Origin: Streptomyces misionensis
GTDB taxonomy: Bacteria > Actinomycetota > Actinomycetes > Streptomycetales > Streptomycetaceae
DNA length: 32,913 bases
Assembly: GCF_007896895.1 (NCBI RefSeq)
Contig: NZ_VOGW01000199.1
Location: 158,772-191,684 of the forward strand
Reading direction: 5' to 3'
Shown in pieces: positions 1 to 7,894 of the stretch; position 1 is the first letter of the stretch; each line of letters begins with the position of its first letter. Under the pieces are notes generated by a model. It did not search any database. It had not been told where the DNA came from and saw nothing but the letters and a program-made list of their open reading frames with translations. The translations under genes and the position numbers were made by a program.

Positions 1-78
1 CAGGGCGGACACCATGACGAGGCCGGACACCACGAGCAGGGCGGGCCAGAACGCCGGCCGGTGCAGAAGTCGTCGCAT
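1..78 (-). CDS. N-terminal start of a secreted or membrane protein (partial)
   Basis: Only the first 26 codons are inside the window. Read on the minus strand from the ATG at 78-76 they give MRRLLHRPAFWPALLVVSGL followed by VMVSAL: a positively charged N-terminus and then a hydrophobic run, which is a signal peptide or first membrane segment. A purine-rich stretch (GGTGGGG) just upstream can serve as ribosome binding site. In Streptomyces the gene divergent from rpsB is often a secreted M23-type peptidase. That is from memory of gene order and cannot be shown here, because no catalytic part is present. The divergent arrangement means 79-351 holds promoters for both directions. Confidence 0.6.
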   Translation of the reverse strand, partial: MRRLLHRPAFWPALLVVSGLVMVSAL

Positions 79-351
79 GGCCCCACCGTCGCGCACCCCC
101 GCCGTCCGGCCCCGTCTCCTGTGTGCTACTCGCGGGTTGTGGACAGTGGCGTCACCCGGTGGTCCGGCGGTCCCGTACACTTCTTCTGGCGATCCGGGTC
201 ACCGGGTCGACTTCGCACGCCCCGGTACGGCATCCGGAAACGGTCCGTACCAAGCGCCTCTCGGTCCATCGCGGCACGGCGCACACGGGCGTCAGGCGCG
301 ACCGCCGTCCGGCGGACGCGGCACAACCGAGAAACTCAAGGAGATACGGCC
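79..351. promoter_or_regulatory. divergent control region and leader of rpsB
   Basis: This 273-base region separates the partial minus-strand gene from rpsB and contains no convincing gene. A TACACT hexamer at 176-181 fits the Streptomyces -10 pattern TAnnnT, but I see no good -35 at the right distance, so the promoter is tentative. A compact hairpin CCGCCG-tc-CGGCGG lies at 302-315, and the rpsB ribosome binding site AAGGAG is at 338-343. The hairpin could be part of an autoregulatory S2 leader, which is inference only. Confidence 0.35.
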
Positions 352-1242
352 ATGGCCGTCGTCACGATGCGGGAGCTGCTGGAGAGCGGCGTCCACTTCG
401 GTCACCAGACCCGTCGCTGGAACCCGAAGATGAAGCGCTTCATCTTCACCGAGCGCAACGGCATCTACATCATCGACCTGCTCCAGTCGCTGTCGTACAT
501 CGACCGCGCCTACGAGTTCGTCAAGGAGACCGTCGCCCACGGCGGCACGGTCATGTTCGTCGGCACGAAGAAGCAGGCGCAGGAGGCCATCGCCGAGCAG
601 GCCACCCGCGTCGGCATGCCCTACGTCAACCAGCGCTGGCTGGGCGGCATGCTCACCAACTTCTCGACCGTCTACAAGCGTCTGCAGCGCCTCAAGGAGC
701 TGGAGCAGATCGACTTCGAGGACGTCGCGGCCTCCGGTCTGACCAAGAAGGAGCTGCTGGTCCTCTCCCGCGAGAAGGCCAAGCTGGAGAAGACCCTCGG
801 CGGTATCCGCGAGATGCAGAAGGTGCCGAGCGCCGTCTGGATCGTGGACACCAAGAAGGAGCACATCGCCGTCGGCGAGGCCCGGAAGCTCAACATCCCG
901 GTCGTCGCGATCCTCGACACCAACTGCGACCCCGACGAGGTCGATTACAAGATCCCGGGCAACGACGACGCGATCCGCTCCGTCACCCTGCTCACCCGTG
1001 TGATCGCCGACGCCGTCGCCGAGGGCCTCATCGCCCGTTCCGGCGTGGCCGCCGGTGACAAGGGCGAGAAGGCCGCGGGCGAGCCGCTCGCCGAGTGGGA
1101 GCGCGACCTGCTCGAGGGTGAGAAGAAGGACGAGGCCCCCGCTGCCGAGGCGCCGGCCGCCGAGGCGCCGGCCGCTGAGGCCGCTCCGGCTGAGGCCGCT
1201 CCGGCCGAGGGCGAGAAGGCCGCCGAGGCCGAGCAGGCCTGA
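352..1242 (+). CDS. rpsB: 30S ribosomal protein S2
   Basis: Ribosomal protein S2 of the small subunit, 296 residues. The start ATG at 352 follows AAGGAG by eight bases. The open frame extends upstream to 61, but that part has no S2 similarity. Family features are the N-terminal MRELLESGVHFGHQTRRWNP (residues 6-25), the TKKQAQ region, the QRWLGGMLTNF stretch and the VPSAVWIVDTKKEH segment with the following ILDTNCDP. The last roughly 40 residues are a low-complexity Ala/Glu/Pro tail (repeats of AEAPA) that lies beyond the conserved fold and is usual in actinomycete S2. It is followed by tsf, the normal bacterial order. A stem-loop in the 159-base gap may set the S2:EF-Ts ratio. Confidence 0.98.
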   Translation: MAVVTMRELLESGVHFGHQTRRWNPKMKRFIFTERNGIYIIDLLQSLSYIDRAYEFVKETVAHGGTVMFVGTKKQAQEAIAEQATRVGMPYVNQRWLGGMLTNFSTVYKRLQRLKELEQIDFEDVAASGLTKKELLVLSREKAKLEKTLGGIREMQKVPSAVWIVDTKKEHIAVGEARKLNIPVVAILDTNCDPDEVDYKIPGNDDAIRSVTLLTRVIADAVAEGLIARSGVAAGDKGEKAAGEPLAEWERDLLEGEKKDEAPAAEAPAAEAPAAEAAPAEAAPAEGEKAAEAEQA

Positions 1243-1261
1243 CCTGCCGCGTCAGCGTTCG

Positions 1262-1298
1262 ACAGTGGGGGCGGTGCCATCAAGTCCGCCCCCGCTGT
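1262..1298 (+). terminator. stem-loop between rpsB and tsf (attenuator-like)
   Basis: ACAGTGGGGGCGG (1262-1274) pairs with CCGCCCCCGCTGT (1286-1298) over 13 base pairs including one G-T, with an 11-base loop. There is no following T-tract. Because tsf is read in the same direction just downstream, this is more likely a partial terminator or RNA processing site that lowers tsf relative to rpsB than a full stop. Confidence 0.6.
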
Positions 1299-1401
1299 TC
1301 ACCCGTAGGCCGGTACGACGCACGCGGTCCGCGGCCACATGCGGAACGCGCACCGTACCGACCTGAAGATCTCCCAGACTTCGAGAAAGACTCACAGACT
1401 C

Positions 1402-2238
1402 ATGGCGAACTACACCGCCGCCGACGTCAAGAAGCTCCGTGAGCTCACCGGCGCCGGCATGATGGACTGCAAGAAGGCGCTGGACGAGGCCGAGGGCAAC
1501 GTCGACAAGGCCGTCGAGGCGCTGCGCATCAAGGGCCAGAAGGGCGTCGCCAAGCGCGAGGGCCGCTCCGCCGAGAACGGCGCCGTGGTCTCCATCATCG
1601 CCGACGACAACTCCTCCGGTGTCCTGGTCGAGCTGAAGTGCGAGACGGACTTCGTCGCCAAGGGCGAGAAGTTCCAGGCCGTGGCCAAGGCCATCGCCGA
1701 GCACGTCGCCAAGACCTCCCCGGCCGACCTGGAGGCCCTGCTCGCCTCCGAGATCGAGGCCGGCAAGACCGTCCAGGCGTTCGTGGACGAGGCCAACGCC
1801 AACCTCGGCGAGAAGATCGTCCTGGACCGCTTCGCGCAGTTCTCCGACGGCTACGTCACCGCCTACATGCACCGCACCATGCCCGACCTGCCCCCGCAGA
1901 TCGGTGTCCTGGTCGAGCTCGACAAGCCGAACGCCGAGATCGCCAAGGGTGTCGCGCAGCACATCGCCGCGTTCGCCCCGAAGTACCTCTCCAAGGAGGA
2001 CGTCCCGGCCGACGTCGTCGAGTCCGAGCGGCGCATCGCCGAGGAGACGACCCGCGCCGAGGGCAAGCCCGAGGCCGCCCTGCCGAAGATCGTCGAGGGC
2101 CGCCTCAACGGCTTCTTCAAGGACGCCACGCTGCTCGGCCAGCCGTACGCGCTGGACAACAAGAAGTCGGTCCAGAAGGTGCTGGAAGAGGCCGGTGTCA
2201 CCCTGAAGCGCTTCACGCGCATCAAGGTCGGCATCTGA
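1402..2238 (+). CDS. tsf: translation elongation factor Ts
   Basis: EF-Ts, the guanine nucleotide exchange factor that reloads EF-Tu with GTP in the cytoplasm, 278 residues. The start ATG at 1402 gives the classic N-terminal domain (KKLRELTGAGMMDCKKAL, residues 10-27), followed by the TDFVAKGEKF motif (residues 82-91) that contacts the EF-Tu nucleotide site. The C-terminus VQKVLEEAGVTLKRFTRIKV is complete. The open frame runs 63 bases upstream of this ATG, but those residues are not family-like. The ribosome binding site is weak (purine-rich GAGAAAGA upstream), consistent with lower translation or coupling to rpsB. Confidence 0.98.
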   Translation: MANYTAADVKKLRELTGAGMMDCKKALDEAEGNVDKAVEALRIKGQKGVAKREGRSAENGAVVSIIADDNSSGVLVELKCETDFVAKGEKFQAVAKAIAEHVAKTSPADLEALLASEIEAGKTVQAFVDEANANLGEKIVLDRFAQFSDGYVTAYMHRTMPDLPPQIGVLVELDKPNAEIAKGVAQHIAAFAPKYLSKEDVPADVVESERRIAEETTRAEGKPEAALPKIVEGRLNGFFKDATLLGQPYALDNKKSVQKVLEEAGVTLKRFTRIKVGI

Positions 2239-2353
2239 GTCCGTACCGCGATCGGCGCGCGACCCGCGGAGAAATCCCGATAGGGTCGACAGCAGCCGCC
2301 CGCGCACACCGCCACACCCGGGTGCGAGGCGGACGGCAGCAGATCTGACGAGG

Positions 2354-2403
2354 AGGCCATTGCCGCGTATGGGAGCGAAAAGCGACCCCACCGGCAATGG
2401 CCT
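2354..2403 (+). terminator. long inverted repeat between tsf and pyrH
   Basis: AGGCCATTGCCG (2354-2365) is a perfect 12-bp inverted repeat with CGGCAATGGCCT (2392-2403), separated by a 26-base loop and followed by TCTTCGT. It lies in a 204-base gap. It can act as terminator of rpsB-tsf or as a leader structure controlling pyrH. The long loop is unusual for a simple intrinsic terminator. Confidence 0.55.
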
Positions 2404-2442
2404 TCTTCGTATGTGCAACACGTGAAAGAGGCGGGATCTCCC

Positions 2443-3201
2443 ATGACCGACAAGGCCCAGAAGAGCGACGACGGCAAAGTACGCGGCCGGTTTCTGCTGA
2501 AGCTGTCCGGAGAGGCCTTCTCCGGCGGTGGCGGCCTGGGTGTCGACCCGGACGTGGTGCACAAGATCGCCCGCGAGATCGCGGCCGTCGTGCGGGACGG
2601 CGCGCAGATCGCGGTCGTCATCGGCGGCGGCAACTTCTTCCGCGGCGCCGAACTGCAGCAGCGCGGCATGGACCGCGCCCGCTCCGACTACATGGGCATG
2701 CTCGGCACCGTGATGAACTGCCTCGCCCTCCAGGACTTCCTGGAGAAGGAGGGCATCCAGTCCCGGGTCCAGACCGCCATCACCATGGGCCAGGTCGCCG
2801 AGCCGTACATCCCGCTGCGCGCCGTGCGCCACCTGGAGAAGGGCCGCGTGGTCATCTTCGGCGCCGGTATGGGCATGCCCTACTTCTCCACCGACACCAC
2901 CGCCGCCCAGCGCGCCCTGGAGATCGACGCCGAGGCGCTGCTCATGGGCAAGAACGGTGTGGACGGGGTCTACGACTCCGACCCCAAGACCAACCCCGAC
3001 GCCGTCAAGTTCGACGCCCTCGGCTACGGCGAGGTCATCACCCGGGACCTGAAGGTCGCCGACGCCACCGCCATCACGCTGTGCCGCGACAACAAGCTCC
3101 CGATCCTCGTCTTCGAGCTTCTCGCGGAGGGCAATATCGCCCGCGCCGTCAAGGGTGAGAAGATCGGCACGCTGGTGGGTGACCAGGGCAGCCGGGACTG
3201 A
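2443..3201 (+). CDS. pyrH: UMP kinase
   Basis: Uridylate kinase of the bacterial hexameric amino-acid-kinase family; converts UMP to UDP with ATP in pyrimidine nucleotide synthesis. 252 residues from ATG 2443, which follows an AAAGAGGCGGG ribosome binding site; an upstream in-frame ATG at 2413 lacks one. Visible motifs are KLSGEAF (residues 20-26, phosphate binding), GGGNFFRG, the UMP-contacting GMGMPYFSTDTTAAQRA region, and KNGVDGVYDSDPKTNPDA, typical of bacterial PyrH. The roughly 15-residue polar N-terminal extension is common in actinomycetes. It sits between tsf and frr as in most bacteria. Confidence 0.97.
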   Translation: MTDKAQKSDDGKVRGRFLLKLSGEAFSGGGGLGVDPDVVHKIAREIAAVVRDGAQIAVVIGGGNFFRGAELQQRGMDRARSDYMGMLGTVMNCLALQDFLEKEGIQSRVQTAITMGQVAEPYIPLRAVRHLEKGRVVIFGAGMGMPYFSTDTTAAQRALEIDAEALLMGKNGVDGVYDSDPKTNPDAVKFDALGYGEVITRDLKVADATAITLCRDNKLPILVFELLAEGNIARAVKGEKIGTLVGDQGSRD

Positions 3202-3384
3202 CCGGCACGCCCCCGTCGCCCGGGTACGCCACCTGTCCGAGGGACGGACGGGACGCACCTTGGCCGGGGGATGGACAATGTCCTGCCGGTCGGGAACCGT
3301 GCAGGAAGAAGACGCGACGCAGCCGGCCGCCGACCCACCGGGGAACCGCAGCCGGGCCTTACTCAAGACACGCAGGAGCAAGTG

Positions 3385-3942
3385 GTGATCGAAGAGACCC
3401 TCCTCGAGGCCGAGGAGAAGATGGAGAAGGCCGTCGTGGTCGCCAAGGAGGACTTCGCCGCGATCCGCACCGGCCGTGCGCACCCGGCGATGTTCAACAA
3501 GATCGTGGCCGACTACTACGGTGCCCTGACGCCGATCAACCAGCTGGCCTCGTTCTCCGTGCCGGAGCCGCGGATGGCGGTCGTCACGCCGTTCGACAAG
3601 AGCGCGCTGCGCAACATCGAGCAGGCGATCCGCGACTCCGACCTGGGCGTCAACCCCAGCAACGACGGCAACATCATCCGAGTGACGTTCCCCGAGCTGA
3701 CCGAGGAACGCCGCCGCGAGTTCATCAAGGTCGCCAAGAACAAGGGCGAGGACGCGAAGGTCTCGATCCGCTCGGTGCGCCGCAAGGCCAAGGACGCCCT
3801 CGACAAGCTGGTCAAGGACAAGGAGACCGGCGAGGACGAGGTCCGCCGCGCGGAGAAGGAGCTCGACGACCTGACGGCGAAGTACGTCGCCCAGGTGGAC
3901 GAGCTCCTCAAGCACAAGGAATCGGAGCTGCTCGAAGTCTGA
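3385..3942 (+). CDS. frr: ribosome recycling factor
   Basis: Ribosome recycling factor, which with EF-G splits post-termination ribosomes; 185 residues, the usual length. The second of two tandem GTG codons (3385) is chosen because AGGAG at 3374-3378 lies six bases upstream; the first GTG (3382) is too close. The N-terminal helix (EETLLEAEEKMEKAVVVAKE), the IRTGRAHP motif, the domain II segment GALTPINQLASFSVPEPRM, and the C-terminal long helix RRKAKDALDKLVKD are all present. The stop TGA shares its last base with the cdsA ATG, indicating translational coupling. Confidence 0.97.
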   Translation: MIEETLLEAEEKMEKAVVVAKEDFAAIRTGRAHPAMFNKIVADYYGALTPINQLASFSVPEPRMAVVTPFDKSALRNIEQAIRDSDLGVNPSNDGNIIRVTFPELTEERRREFIKVAKNKGEDAKVSIRSVRRKAKDALDKLVKDKETGEDEVRRAEKELDDLTAKYVAQVDELLKHKESELLEV

Positions 3943-5306
3943 TGAGCGACTCTTCCTGGGGGGCGCCGCCGACGGCGGGGCAGGCCGGCCACTGGGGGCC
4001 CACCGACGGTGGGCCCGTCCAGGGCGGGGCCGCCCCGGCGGGTCCCGCGTACGATGCGCCCGAGGCGCAGCAGACGCGCCCCATGCCCATCGTGCCCGAC
4101 CTGCCCGCGTACGGCGGAGACCAGGACGACGACCGGGGGGCCGCTCGGCTGAGCGGCCCCTTGTTCCGGGACGACCCGCAGCCGCAGTACGGGACACCAC
4201 CGCAGTACGGCGCGGAGCCCCCCTACGGGTCGCAGCCGCCGTACGAGCAGCAGCCCGGGTACGGCGCCCCGCACCCGTCGGCGCCCCCGCAGCCGTACGG
4301 CCCCTACGGGACGCAGTCCCCGACGGGAGCGCAGCCCTCGTACGAACCGGGGCAGCGGCCGCACCACGATCCGGGGGTCCCGTACGGGACGCAGCAGCCC
4401 CCCTACGGGTCGCCCCAGCCGACCCCGAGCCCGATCCAGAATCCGGAGCCCATGCCCGACGCCCCGCAGCAGCAGCCGCCGGCGCCGCAGAAGAAGAGCG
4501 CGGGCCGGGACCTGAGCGCGGCCATAGGGGTCGGCGTCGGGCTCGGTGTGGTGATCATCGCGTCGCTGTTCATCGTCAAGGCCGTGTTCGTCGGCGTGAT
4601 CGCGATCGCGGTCGTCGTCGGCCTGTGGGAGCTGACCAGCAGGCTCCAGGAGCGCAAGGAGATCAAGGCGCCGCTCGTGCCGCTCGCGGTCGGCGGCGCG
4701 GCGATGGTGGTCGCCGGCTATGTGCGCGGCGCCGAGGGCGCTTGGGTCGCCATGGCGCTCACCGCGCTCGCGGTCCTGGTCTGGCGGATGACGGAACCGC
4801 CCGAGGGCTACCTCAAGGACGTCACGGCCGGTGTCTTCGCGGCGTTCTACGTGCCGTTCCTGGCCACGTTCGTCGCGCTGCTGCTGACCGCCGACGACGG
4901 CCCCTGGCGGGTCCTGACCTTCCTGATCCTCACCGTGGTCAGCGACACCGGTGCCTACGCCGTCGGCTGGCGCTTCGGCAAGCACAAGCTCGCTCCGCGG
5001 ATCAGCCCCGGCAAGACCCGGGAGGGCCTGTTCGGAGCGGTGCTGTTCTCGATGGTCGCGGGCGCGCTGTGCCTGCAGTTCCTGATCGACGGCGGCAGCT
5101 GGTGGCAGGGCCTGGTGCTGGGCCTCGCGGTCGCGGCCAGCGCCACCCTGGGCGACCTCGGCGAGTCCATGATCAAGCGCGATCTCGGCATCAAGGACAT
5201 GGGCACGCTGCTCCCCGGTCACGGCGGCATCATGGACCGACTGGACTCCCTGCTGCCCACGGCCCCGGTGGTCTGGCTGCTGCTGGTGCTCTTCGTCGGC
5301 TCCTGA
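3942..5306 (+). CDS. cdsA: phosphatidate cytidylyltransferase (CDP-diacylglycerol synthase) with disordered N-terminal tail
   Basis: Integral membrane enzyme making CDP-diacylglycerol from phosphatidic acid and CTP, the branch point of phospholipid synthesis. 454 residues. Residues 1-187 are a low-complexity Pro/Tyr/Gly/Gln-rich tail with many PPYG and PQYG units and no membrane segment. From about 192 onward there are seven to eight hydrophobic helices. The CdsA signature is at the C-terminus: SMIKRDLGIKD (409-419) then PGHGGIMDRLD (425-435). The start overlaps the frr stop by one base (TGATG). The long tail explains the extra length over the roughly 270-residue bacterial norm. It is presumably cytoplasmic; its role is unknown. 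Confidence 0.96.
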   Translation: MSDSSWGAPPTAGQAGHWGPTDGGPVQGGAAPAGPAYDAPEAQQTRPMPIVPDLPAYGGDQDDDRGAARLSGPLFRDDPQPQYGTPPQYGAEPPYGSQPPYEQQPGYGAPHPSAPPQPYGPYGTQSPTGAQPSYEPGQRPHHDPGVPYGTQQPPYGSPQPTPSPIQNPEPMPDAPQQQPPAPQKKSAGRDLSAAIGVGVGLGVVIIASLFIVKAVFVGVIAIAVVVGLWELTSRLQERKEIKAPLVPLAVGGAAMVVAGYVRGAEGAWVAMALTALAVLVWRMTEPPEGYLKDVTAGVFAAFYVPFLATFVALLLTADDGPWRVLTFLILTVVSDTGAYAVGWRFGKHKLAPRISPGKTREGLFGAVLFSMVAGALCLQFLIDGGSWWQGLVLGLAVAASATLGDLGESMIKRDLGIKDMGTLLPGHGGIMDRLDSLLPTAPVVWLLLVLFVGS

Positions 5307-5324
5307 CCGTCGCGCCGCACCCGA

Positions 5325-5389
5325 ACGGGCCCCCGTCCCGCACAGGACGGGGGCCCGTCGTCGTGCTCGCCCCGCCACGAGAGGCGGGG
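5325..5389 (+). terminator. tandem hairpin terminator after cdsA
   Basis: ACGGGCCCCCGTCC (5325-5338) and GGACGGGGGCCCGT (5345-5358) form a perfect 14-bp stem with a six-base loop. A second stem CCCCGCC/GGCGGGG (5370-5376 and 5383-5389) follows. There is no T-tract, which is usual in Streptomyces. This closes the pyrH-frr-cdsA unit. Confidence 0.85.
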
Positions 5390-5459
5390 GCCCGCGTTGG
5401 GCGACACGATGGTGACCAGAGAGGCCCTTGGCCCGGCCCCCAGCGAGGGAGTGCGAGAG

Positions 5460-6239
5460 ATGCCCGAAGTCACCGAGCCCTACCCGACCGGCACCCCGTG
5501 CTGGATCGATCTGATGACGCCCGACCAGCAGGCCGCGCTGGACTTCTACCGTGATCTGCTGGGCTGGCAGGGCCAGGCGGGCCCGGCCGAGTACGGCGGC
5601 TACGCGGTCTGCGAGCTGCACGGCAGGCCCGTCGCCGGGATCGCCCCGCAGCACGCGCCCGAGGGGGCGCCGGAGCCGCCGACCGTGTGGACCGGCTACC
5701 TGGCCACCACCGACGCCCAGGCCACCCAGGACGCGATCGTCTCCGCGGGCGGCACCCTGCTCCTCCCCGTGACGGACGTCGGCCGGCTCGGCCGGATGCT
5801 GCTCGCCGCCGATCCGCAGGGCGCGGTCTTCGGCGTCTGGCAGCCCGGGGAGTTCTTCGGCGCCGGTGTGGTCAACGAGCCCGGCGCGCTGATCTGGAAC
5901 GAGCTGCACACCAGTGACGTGCCCGCCGCCACCGGCTTCTACGGCGAGGCGTTCGGCATCGAGATCGAGCCGATGGAGGGCACGGACTCCTACTGGGAGC
6001 TGCGGGTCGGGGGCCGCACCGTGGGCGGCGCCACCCGGCTCGCCGACGACCCGCCCGGCACCCCGCCGCACTGGCTGACGTACTTCGCGGTCGACGACGT
6101 GGACGCCACGGTGGACGCCCTCGTCAAACGCGGCGGTACGGTCCTCGCCCCGCCGTTCGACATGGTGGCCGGCCGGATGACCGTGGTCGCCGACCCGCAC
6201 GGCGCCCCCTTCGCCATGATCAAGCCGGCCCCCATGTGA
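5460..6239 (+). CDS. VOC family protein with two glyoxalase-like domains
   Basis: 259-residue protein of the vicinal oxygen chelate superfamily. Two tandem domains are visible, each opening with the typical beta-strand and helix: residues 9-125 (GTPCWIDLMTPDQQAALDFY) and about 135-259 (GALIWNELHTSDVPAATGFY). Each ends with the D-PxGAxF pattern (ADPQGAVFGVWQ and ADPHGAPFAMIK). It resembles the actinomycete family that includes mycobacterial CFP30B; the substrate is unknown. Start ATG 5460 is preferred because GGGAG lies eight bases upstream and the domain begins soon after; the frame is open to 5397. The stop is four bases from the convergent dehydrogenase, so there is no room for a terminator between them. 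Confidence 0.88.
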   Translation: MPEVTEPYPTGTPCWIDLMTPDQQAALDFYRDLLGWQGQAGPAEYGGYAVCELHGRPVAGIAPQHAPEGAPEPPTVWTGYLATTDAQATQDAIVSAGGTLLLPVTDVGRLGRMLLAADPQGAVFGVWQPGEFFGAGVVNEPGALIWNELHTSDVPAATGFYGEAFGIEIEPMEGTDSYWELRVGGRTVGGATRLADDPPGTPPHWLTYFAVDDVDATVDALVKRGGTVLAPPFDMVAGRMTVVADPHGAPFAMIKPAPM

Positions 6240-6243
6240 CCGA

Positions 6244-7284
6244 TCAGGCGAGGGTCTTGATGTCGATGACGAAGCGGTAGCGGACGTCCGAGGCCAGCAC
6301 CCGCTCGTACGCCTCGTTGACCTTGTCCGCGGGGACGACCTCGACCTCGGCCCCGATGTTGTGCTCGGCGCAGAAGTCGAGCATCTCCTGGGTCAGGGCG
6401 ATGCCGCCGATCAACGACCCGGCGAAGGAGCGGCGGCCGCCGATGAGCGACATGACGTGCAGGCTGAGCGGCTCGGCCGGCGCACCGACGTTGACCAGCG
6501 TGCCGTCGACGGCGAGGAGGCCCAGGTAGGCGTTCAGGTCGATGGCGGCGCTGACGGTGTTGACGATGAGGTCGAAACGGCCGGCGAGCTGCTCGAAGGT
6601 GTCGGGGTCCGAGGTGGCGTGGTAGTGGTCGGCGCCGAGGCGGAGCCCGTCCTCCCGCTTCTTCAGCGACTGCGACAGCACGGTGACTTCGGCCCCGAGG
6701 GCGTGGGCGATCTTGACGGCCATGTGGCCGAGCCCGCCGAGTCCGACGACGGCGACCTTCTTGCCGGGGCCGGCGCCCCAGCGGCGCAGCGGGGCGTAGG
6801 TGGTGATGCCGGCGCAGAGCAGCGGTGCGGCGGCGGCCGCGTCGAGGCTCTCGGGCACCGAGAGGACGTAGTCGGCGTCGACGACGACGTGGGTGGAGTA
6901 GCCGCCCTGGGTGGTGGTGCCGTCGCGGTCGGTGCCGGCGTAGGTGGGGACCATGCCCTTGACGCAGTACTGCTCGTCGCCGGCCAGGCAGTTGGCGCAC
7001 TCGCCGCAGGAGTTGACCATGCAGCCGACGCCGACGCGGTCGCCGACGCGGTGCCTGGTGACGGCGGACCCGGTCTCGGTGACGATGCCGACGATCTCGT
7101 GGCCCGGCACGACCGGGAAGGGCTGCGGGCCCCAGTCGCCGTTGACGGTGTGGATGTCGGAGTGGCAGATGCCCGCGTACTCGATCGCGATCAGGACGTC
7201 GTTGGGTCCGACGTCGCGGCGCTCGATGGTGGTGAGGGCCAGGGGCTGACCGGCGGCGGGAGCGGCGTAGGCGTTGACGCGCAT
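6244..7284 (-). CDS. zinc-dependent NAD(P) alcohol dehydrogenase
   Basis: Medium-chain dehydrogenase/reductase of the zinc type (cinnamyl-alcohol dehydrogenase/YahK-like branch), 346 residues, full length. Catalytic zinc ligands are C40, H62 with E63 (GHE), and C157. The structural zinc lobe is C93, C96, C99 and C107. The nucleotide-binding motif GLGGLG is at 181-186. It interconverts alcohols and aldehydes or ketones; the physiological substrate cannot be told. It has its own ribosome binding site (GAAGGA, nine bases upstream). It lies downstream of a MerR regulator on the same strand, separated by 141 bases. This pairing is typical of aldehyde- or thiol-stress-responsive AdhR-type modules (inference). 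Confidence 0.93.
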   Translation of the reverse strand: MRVNAYAAPAAGQPLALTTIERRDVGPNDVLIAIEYAGICHSDIHTVNGDWGPQPFPVVPGHEIVGIVTETGSAVTRHRVGDRVGVGCMVNSCGECANCLAGDEQYCVKGMVPTYAGTDRDGTTTQGGYSTHVVVDADYVLSVPESLDAAAAAPLLCAGITTYAPLRRWGAGPGKKVAVVGLGGLGHMAVKIAHALGAEVTVLSQSLKKREDGLRLGADHYHATSDPDTFEQLAGRFDLIVNTVSAAIDLNAYLGLLAVDGTLVNVGAPAEPLSLHVMSLIGGRRSFAGSLIGGIALTQEMLDFCAEHNIGAEVEVVPADKVNEAYERVLASDVRYRFVIDIKTLA

Positions 7285-7342
7285 GAAGAAAGGTTCCTTC
7301 GTCTTCGGTGTCGTGGGGGGTGTGGGGTGAGTGGGGGAGCGT

Positions 7343-7354
7343 GTGAGTGCTCAC
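7343..7354. promoter_or_regulatory. short palindrome in the merR-adh gap
   Basis: GTGAG-tg-CTCAC is a perfect 5-bp inverted repeat, extended by a T-G and further G-C and C-G pairs on the outside, in the 141-base gap between the MerR gene and the dehydrogenase. It could be a short hairpin or an operator. It does not match the palindrome in the MerR gene's own promoter. Confidence 0.25.
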
Positions 7355-7425
7355 GCGGCGGCGTACCCGCGTCGGCCGAGCAGCCGGGCCGGGGCCGCGA
7401 GGCCGGTGGGCGGCGCGCGGCCGGA

Positions 7426-7887
7426 CTACTGCTTCCGGGCCCGCTTGAGCTCGTCGGCGAGCGTGCGCGCCTGCTCCGACAGCGCCCGGGCGCGGGCGTC
7501 GTCGCCCGACTGGACGGCTCCCCAGTAGTCGATCTTCAGGCGGACGTACCGCTGACGCAGGGCGATGTACTCGGCCTCGCGGGCCAGCCGCCGCTCCTGC
7601 TCCGCGAGCAGCTCGATCTGCTCGCCCGCGGCGGAGGGCCCCAGCCGCCCGTTCGCCACGTACTGCCGCATGTCGCACACCGACATGCCGGTGGCGGCCA
7701 GACACGCGACCCACATCAGCTGGTCGAGGTCGTCCTCGTCGTAGATCCGGTGCTTGCTGCTCGCACCGCGGCTGATCGGGGCGATCACCCCGATCGACTC
7801 GTAGTAGCGCAGCGTGCTGGCCGGAAGGCCGGTCAGGACGGCGACTTCCTTGATCGTGTAGGTGCGCTGGGCGGTTGGTGCACTCAC
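7426..7887 (-). CDS. MerR family transcriptional regulator
   Basis: 153-residue MerR-type regulator. The N-terminal winged helix-turn-helix is clear (YTIKEVAVLTGLPASTLRYY, residues 10-29, then ESIGVIAP), followed by the second basic segment HRIYDEDDLDQLMWV and a long coiled-coil dimerisation helix (about residues 85-153). There is no C-terminal metal-binding cysteine cluster, so it is of the AdhR/organic-effector type. Cysteines at CLAATGMSVC may or may not be sensing residues. The start GTG at 7887 lies six or seven bases from a -10 hexamer and has no Shine-Dalgarno sequence, which implies a leaderless mRNA. Likely target genes are itself and the adjacent dehydrogenase (inference). Confidence 0.93.
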   Translation of the reverse strand: MSAPTAQRTYTIKEVAVLTGLPASTLRYYESIGVIAPISRGASSKHRIYDEDDLDQLMWVACLAATGMSVCDMRQYVANGRLGPSAAGEQIELLAEQERRLAREAEYIALRQRYVRLKIDYWGAVQSGDDARARALSEQARTLADELKRARKQ

Positions 7888-7894
7888 TTCATCG

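Noticed and set aside
61..351. N-terminal extension of rpsB in the same open frame
   Set aside because: The 97 extra residues are not S2-like, and AAGGAG sits directly before the ATG at 352.
1130..1240. Repeated GAGGCGCCGGCCGCC-like units at the 3' end of rpsB, considered as a DNA repeat element
   Set aside because: They encode the normal Ala/Glu/Pro tail of actinomycete S2 and are in frame.
1252..4200. Very long open frame on the minus strand (982 codons) across tsf, pyrH and frr
   Set aside because: It is antisense to three certain genes. The translation is low-complexity Leu/Gly/Asp/Val-rich, as expected from the complement of GC-rich codons, with no domain or ribosome binding site.
4200..4430. 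Repeated TACGGG/CCGTACGG units in cdsA, considered as a tandem repeat or operator array
   Set aside because: They encode the PYG-rich protein tail, are irregular in spacing, and are fully inside the reading frame.
3516..6200. Open frame on the minus strand (894 codons) across frr, cdsA and the VOC gene
   Set aside because: It is antisense to well-supported genes and composed of Arg/Gly/Ala-rich shadow sequence.
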